Assembly (NCBI RefSeq): GCF_016863635.1
Contig: NZ_BOPG01000013.1
Location: 99,763-163,762 of the forward strand
Length of the DNA stretch: 64,000 nt
Direction: 5' to 3'
Source of the DNA: Virgisporangium aurantiacum
GTDB taxonomy: Bacteria > Actinomycetota > Actinomycetes > Mycobacteriales > Micromonosporaceae
The notes beneath the pieces are model-generated. The model searched no databases. It saw only the letters and a program-made list of their open reading frames with translations, and was not told the origin of the DNA. This document shows, piece by piece, positions 59,297-64,000 of the stretch. The first letter of the stretch is position 1; every line of letters begins with the position of its first letter. The position numbers and the translations under genes were made by a program.

Positions 59297-61441
59297 GGCT
59301 GTCTCCTTCCACCGAAGGTATTCCGGCGCGTCCCGCAGATCGGCGAAGTCACCGAAGCCGGGGGCGCGGGCCAGCACCTGGTCGACGATCACGTACGCGT
59401 CGTGGTCGCGGCCGGCCTTCAACAGGATGCGGACCTTCGTGTCGCGGATGTAGTCGTGGTCGCCGCTCTCCGCGACGGTGAGCGCTCGCTCCACAATGGA
59501 CAGTGCCCGGCCGAGGTCGCCGCGTTGCATGAGGTGCCACGCGAGCGCGTTGCCGCAGCGGCGCACGACCTCCTCCTGGAACGCGCCGAAATCGGTGAAG
59601 TGCCAGATCTGGTCGGGCACCTCGACGAGCGCCGCCTCCGCGTACCCGACCAGCTGGTCGGACAGCGCGGTCCACCGGTCGCCGGTGGCATCGTTGGCGA
59701 GCCGACCCAGCGAGTCCACAATGGAGTAGAGCGCGTACAGCCGGTCGTACTCGGCGTACCGGGCGCCCGGCGTGCACAGGGCCAGCGCCTCGCGTAGCGT
59801 CTCCACCGACTGCTCGTAGTCGCCGTCCGCCGCCGTGCGCGCGCCGTCCTTCACCATCGTGTGGATCCGCTGGAAGCCCGGATCGTCCACATCGGACCGT
59901 GCGTCGATGTTGCGCAGGTCCATCCGCACCCGCGGGAACGTGGCGCCGATGCGGTCGAGCGTCTCGCCGGTGAGCTTGGTGTACCGCAGGTCGACGAACT
60001 CCAGGTCCGCCAGGCGGTAGAACGGCTCGGGCAGCGTCGTGAAGGCGTTGAACGACAGGTCGACGTGCGTCAGGCGGGGCAGCCGCGCGAACGCGTCGGC
60101 CGGCAATGCCAGCGCGGGCCGGCCCTTCTGCTCGCCCCAGCGGTCGATGCCGAGGTCCTCCAGCGTCGTGATGTCCCAGATCCCGGCGAGCAGTTCCCGC
60201 TTCGGGTAGCGGCCGGCGTTGCCGCTGCGCCCGTCCACGTGCAGCACCCGCAACCGGGGCAGCTTCGCCAGATCGGGCAGCCGGTCGACCTCGCCCAGCG
60301 AACCGTTGAGCCGCAGTTCCTCCAGTGTGGACAGTTGGAGGAGGTCGTCGGGCAGCTCGTCGAGCACCGACATGCTGAGGTCGAGCGAGCGCAGTTCGGG
60401 CAGCCGCGTCACCATCGTCGGGAAACCGGTGCCGAGGTGATGCGCCCGGAACTCGCTCAACCGGGCCAGGTCGCCGAGCGCGTCGGGCAGCTCGGTGAAC
60501 CTGTTGCGGGAGATGTCGAGCACGCGCAGCCGTTGCAGGGCGCCGATCGTCGCCGGGAGCGCGGTCAGCCCGGTGCGGCTAAGGTCGAGCTCCTCCAGCG
60601 CGGTGAGCGTCGCGATGTCCGCCGGCACCGTGCCGATCTCGTCGTTGCCGGCGAGCGACAGCCGGCGCAGGTTCGGGAACCGCAGTACCTTCTCCGGGAA
60701 CGCGCGCAGCCGCCGTTCGCTCAGATCGAGCTCGGTGACCTCGTCGGCGCGCGCCAGCAACGCGTCGAGTTCCGCCTCGGCGGCGAGGTGCGGCGGCAGC
60801 GCGTCGGGACGCAGCACCGGCCGGCCCTCCGTCAACGCCTGGTCGACCAGCCCGTCGTCGACCGACCCGTCGGCGCCGACCACCTCGGGCCGGGCGGCCG
60901 CGACCAGGTCGTCGTCGTCCTCGAAGTCGACGGGGCAGTTCATGCGGTGGGGGTCGCCGCACACCACCGCCTCCGGCGGCTGCCCGAACTCCATGTTGAA
61001 GTACAGGAAGTTCATGACGAGCGGCGCGCGCGTCCGCCCGTGGACGACGAGCACGCCACCGTCCTCGCCGCGGCGCCCGAGCACGCCACCGGTGACGGTC
61101 AGGTCGCCGTTGACCACGACGTTCGGGCAGCCTTCCAGCAGCACGTTGCGGGCCCACAGGTCGCCGGTCACCACGAGGAAGTGCCCGCCGGAGTAGTCGA
61201 ACAGCTCGACGTCGCCGTCGGTCACGAGGTCGCCGTCGACGATGACGTTGAACGGGGACCAGTCGGCGTCCGGGTACGACTTCACGCCGTCCGGGGTCCG
61301 GAGGCCGCCCTCGTACAGGCGGATCTCCTGCTCGTCGGTGAACTCCTGGTACGGGTACCAGATCGCGTCCGAGACGGAGAAACGCTCTTCGGCCTCGTCG
61401 GCGGTGATGACCCGGTAGCCGGGTGGAAATTCAGCGGTCAC
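59273..61441 (-). CDS. Multi-domain protein: beta-helix, leucine-rich repeats, TPR-like tail
   Basis: This protein has about 722 residues. Residues about 60-170 look like a right-handed beta-helix of the bactofilin/polymer type (VIVDGDLVTDGDVELFDYSGG, VNGDLTVTGG). About ten leucine-rich repeats follow (LRRLSLAGNDEIGTVPADIATL and similar), and a C-terminal helical region resembles TPRs (LGRALSIVERALTVAESGD). No signal peptide is seen, so it is probably cytoplasmic. GTG 61441 lies 8 nt after TATGCT. Large LRR proteins of this type are rare in actinomycetes in my knowledge. Confidence 0.82.
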   Translation of the reverse strand: MTAEFPPGYRVITADEAEERFSVSDAIWYPYQEFTDEQEIRLYEGGLRTPDGVKSYPDADWSPFNVIVDGDLVTDGDVELFDYSGGHFLVVTGDLWARNVLLEGCPNVVVNGDLTVTGGVLGRRGEDGGVLVVHGRTRAPLVMNFLYFNMEFGQPPEAVVCGDPHRMNCPVDFEDDDDLVAAARPEVVGADGSVDDGLVDQALTEGRPVLRPDALPPHLAAEAELDALLARADEVTELDLSERRLRAFPEKVLRFPNLRRLSLAGNDEIGTVPADIATLTALEELDLSRTGLTALPATIGALQRLRVLDISRNRFTELPDALGDLARLSEFRAHHLGTGFPTMVTRLPELRSLDLSMSVLDELPDDLLQLSTLEELRLNGSLGEVDRLPDLAKLPRLRVLHVDGRSGNAGRYPKRELLAGIWDITTLEDLGIDRWGEQKGRPALALPADAFARLPRLTHVDLSFNAFTTLPEPFYRLADLEFVDLRYTKLTGETLDRIGATFPRVRMDLRNIDARSDVDDPGFQRIHTMVKDGARTAADGDYEQSVETLREALALCTPGARYAEYDRLYALYSIVDSLGRLANDATGDRWTALSDQLVGYAEAALVEVPDQIWHFTDFGAFQEEVVRRCGNALAWHLMQRGDLGRALSIVERALTVAESGDHDYIRDTKVRILLKAGRDHDAYVIVDQVLARAPGFGDFADLRDAPEYLRWKETASAEGGVA

Positions 61442-61471
61442 GGCGGGGCAGCATAGGGGATCATCGCGGCC

Positions 61472-62071
61472 GTGAGTGTTCCCCAGCGTCAGGTGCGCGC
61501 GGCGTATACCGTCCGGACGGTCACCGTGTACCAGGCGTATCCGGCCGAGATCGCGCTGCCGGCCGTGGCGGCCCAGCGGTTCGTGCCGCCGTTCAAGCCC
61601 GACCGCATGACGTGGATCAAGCCGTCGTTCCGGTGGATGATGTACCGCTGTGGATGGGGCACCAAGCCCGGCCAGGAACACGTGCTCGCAATCGAGATCA
61701 CCCGCTCCGGTTTCGAGTGGGCGCTCGCGAACGCCTGCCTGAGCCATTACGACCGCGACGTCTACCCCGACGCGGGGGCGTGGCAGGAGCGGCTGCGGGT
61801 GAGCCCGGTGCGCGTCCAGTGGGATCCGGAGCGGTCGATCCGGCTGGCGCCGCTGCCGCACCGGTCGCTGCAGGTGGGACTGTCCGGCCCGGCGGTGCCG
61901 CGCTACGTCGACGAGTGGACCGTGGGCATCACCGACGTCACCGAACGGGCGCACCGCGTCCACGAGCTTGTGCGACAGGGAAAGGACGACCTCGCGACGG
62001 CGTCGCTCCCGCCGGAAAGCCCTTACCCGCTGCCGCCGGCGGTCCGCGCGATCGTGGGCGCGTCCCGGTGA
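61472..62071 (+). CDS. DUF4291 family protein
   Basis: This 199-residue protein has the DUF4291 features RQVRAAYTVRTVTVYQAYPAEIA, FKPDRMTWIKPSFRWMMYRCGW and VQWDPERSIRLAPLPHRSLQVGL. Function is unknown. It overlaps the following GNAT gene by 4 bp (GTGA), so the two are cotranslated. Confidence 0.9.
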   Translation: MSVPQRQVRAAYTVRTVTVYQAYPAEIALPAVAAQRFVPPFKPDRMTWIKPSFRWMMYRCGWGTKPGQEHVLAIEITRSGFEWALANACLSHYDRDVYPDAGAWQERLRVSPVRVQWDPERSIRLAPLPHRSLQVGLSGPAVPRYVDEWTVGITDVTERAHRVHELVRQGKDDLATASLPPESPYPLPPAVRAIVGASR

Positions 62072-62571
62072 TCCGGGCGGCCGTGGACGCCGATCTCCTT
62101 GTCCTGCAAGAGATCGAACGCGCCGCGGGCGAGGCGTTCCGGGAGATCGGCATGCCCGAGATCGCCGACGACGAACCCCTTCCGGTGGACGCGCTGGCGG
62201 CCTACGCCGCGGCCGGACGCGCCTGGGTGGCGGTCGACCCCGACGACCGGCCGGTCGCCTACCTGATCGCCGACGTAGTCGACGGCAACCTGCACATCGA
62301 GCAGGTATCCGTGCATCCGCGGGCGGCCCGTCGGGGCATCGGCCGCGACCTGATCGAGCACGCCGCCGCCTACGCCCGCGACCACGCGCTGCCCGCCCTG
62401 ACCCTGACGACGTTCACCGACGTCCCCTGGAACGCCCCGTACTACGAACGCTGCGGCTTCCGGGTGATGCCCGACCCGGAGCCGGCCCTGCGCGCGCTGA
62501 TCCGGGCCGAGTCCGATCACGGCCTCGACCGCTGGCCGCGGGTGGCCATGCACCGCCCCCTCCCCCGCTGA
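62068..62571 (+). CDS. GNAT family N-acetyltransferase
   Basis: This 167-residue GNAT protein has the acetyl-CoA-binding loop VHPRAARRGIGRDLIEHA, then LTTFTDVPWNAPYYERCGF. The substrate is unknown. The GTG start is coupled to the DUF4291 stop codon. Confidence 0.9.
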   Translation: MIRAAVDADLLVLQEIERAAGEAFREIGMPEIADDEPLPVDALAAYAAAGRAWVAVDPDDRPVAYLIADVVDGNLHIEQVSVHPRAARRGIGRDLIEHAAAYARDHALPALTLTTFTDVPWNAPYYERCGFRVMPDPEPALRALIRAESDHGLDRWPRVAMHRPLPR

Positions 62572-62593
62572 CCCCGCCAGGCCGCCCTCCCCC

Positions 62594-62668
62594 GTCGATC
62601 TTGCAGTTGTGTTCGCCCTTTCGTAGTGATTCGTCCCGATTTCAAGCGAACACAACTGCAAGGTCGAC
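62594..62668. repeat. Long inverted repeat (23-bp arms)
   Basis: The arm at 62594-62616 is the reverse complement of 62646-62668 with a single mismatch, around a 29-nt AT-richer spacer. The left arm starts GTCGATCTTG, like the start of the inverted repeat at 21581. It may be a terminator for the GNAT operon or a member of a dispersed palindromic repeat family. Confidence 0.75.
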
Positions 62669-62696
62669 TCGCAAGCGCACCGCATAGGGTTTCTGC

Positions 62697-62705
62697 GAAA
62701 GTTTC
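62697..62705 (+). promoter_or_regulatory. GAAANTTTC-type element upstream of the xylanase gene
   Basis: GAAAGTTTC, flanked by C and G to make CGAAAGTTTCG, matches the GAAANTTTC palindrome I recall from upstream regions of actinomycete xylanase genes. A partial second copy lies at 62731. Confidence 0.55.
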
Positions 62706-62753
62706 GGGCACCGCAGCGCATTCAGCACGCGAAAGTTCTTCGAAAGTCGTTGA

Positions 62754-63860
<1,107 letters not shown>

Positions 63861-63888
63861 CAGCGCAACACGGAGCAACACGGACACG

Positions 63889-63922
63889 GCCGGGCCGGGT
63901 GGGAATCCCCACCCGGCCCGGC
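63889..63922 (+). terminator. Terminator after xylanase
   Basis: A perfect 15-bp GC-rich stem (63889-63903 with 63908-63922) with a 4-nt AATC loop lies about 30 bp after the xylanase stop codon. The remaining bases to 64000 show no gene start. Confidence 0.9.
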
Positions 63923-64000
63923 TGTCCCCCCAGCGCCTGTTTGGAAAGGGTGGCCGGCCTGCGGCGGGTCCAGACGACGACCGGCGGCGTTGCGGCTCCG

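Overview
The window is a high-G+C actinomycete chromosome segment. The gene content (a conservon, bacterial terpene cyclases, SARP and LAL regulators, a mycothiol-dependent nitroreductase homologue, an F420/LLM-type oxidoreductase and a GH11 xylanase) and the mixture of ATG/GTG starts with many leaderless promoters fit a filamentous actinobacterium, most likely Micromonosporaceae-like. That placement is an inference from gene content; there is no rRNA or other marker here. I see no tRNA, rRNA, CRISPR array, transposase or prophage gene.

Layout. 1-1.7 kb: end of a two-component system and a frameshifted mycothiol nitroreductase homologue. 1.8-5.4 kb: a four-gene conservon (sensor kinase, Roadblock, DUF742, GTPase). 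5.5-9.4 kb: a tightly coupled terpene operon (P450, class I-like synthase, class II-like cyclase with a DxDTT motif). 9.5-14.7 kb: amidohydrolase, degenerate GGDEF/EAL protein, and a coupled operon of DUF2231-Rieske, DUF1990 and a P-loop kinase. 14.8-19.6 kb: a putative chaperone operon (large zinc-ribbon protein with RGD repeats, a J-like protein without HPD, a lidless Hsp70) in which a strong hairpin buries the Hsp70 start codon. 19.7-23.7 kb: first PadR/membrane-protein module, zinc-ribbon protein, a possible miniature inverted-repeat element, alpha/beta hydrolase and HxlR regulator. 23.8-29.9 kb: two coupled secreted proteins, an array of four hairpins, then a four-gene operon (secreted protein, amidohydrolase, secreted cyclase-family enzyme, DUF1684). 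30-33 kb: LAL regulator and a small secreted protein.

33.6-39 kb: ferric-reductase-like flavocytochrome, DUF4173 membrane protein, second PadR/membrane-protein module. 38.8-42.7 kb: divergent SARP and large AAA ATPase regulator. 42.8-49.7 kb: stand-alone PaaN, POT transporter, MFS exporter, LLM oxidoreductase, and an OFA-type MFS transporter with a 34-residue partner peptide. 49.8-56.9 kb: small metabolic genes, a PHP-type metallohydrolase, an NmrA reductase with a divergent HxlR regulator, and a second HxlR regulator. 56.9-62.6 kb: sulfotransferase-like protein, class IV aminotransferase, PEP mutase-family lyase (the last two sharing a palindromic promoter), a beta-helix/LRR/TPR protein, DUF4291 and GNAT. 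62.9-63.9 kb: secreted GH11 xylanase with a C-terminal CBM2-like module.

Patterns that gene annotation alone does not explain: (i) a degenerate 14-bp palindrome close to GGAAAGCGCTTTCC recurs about 18 times between 28 and 62 kb, almost always inside genes and in all three codon phases; (ii) eight genes have a TANNNT -10 element exactly 6 nt before the start codon; (iii) at least five genes carry in-frame expansions of short tandem repeats. The strongest candidates for an undescribed system are the hairpin-controlled Hsp70 operon and the scattered palindrome.
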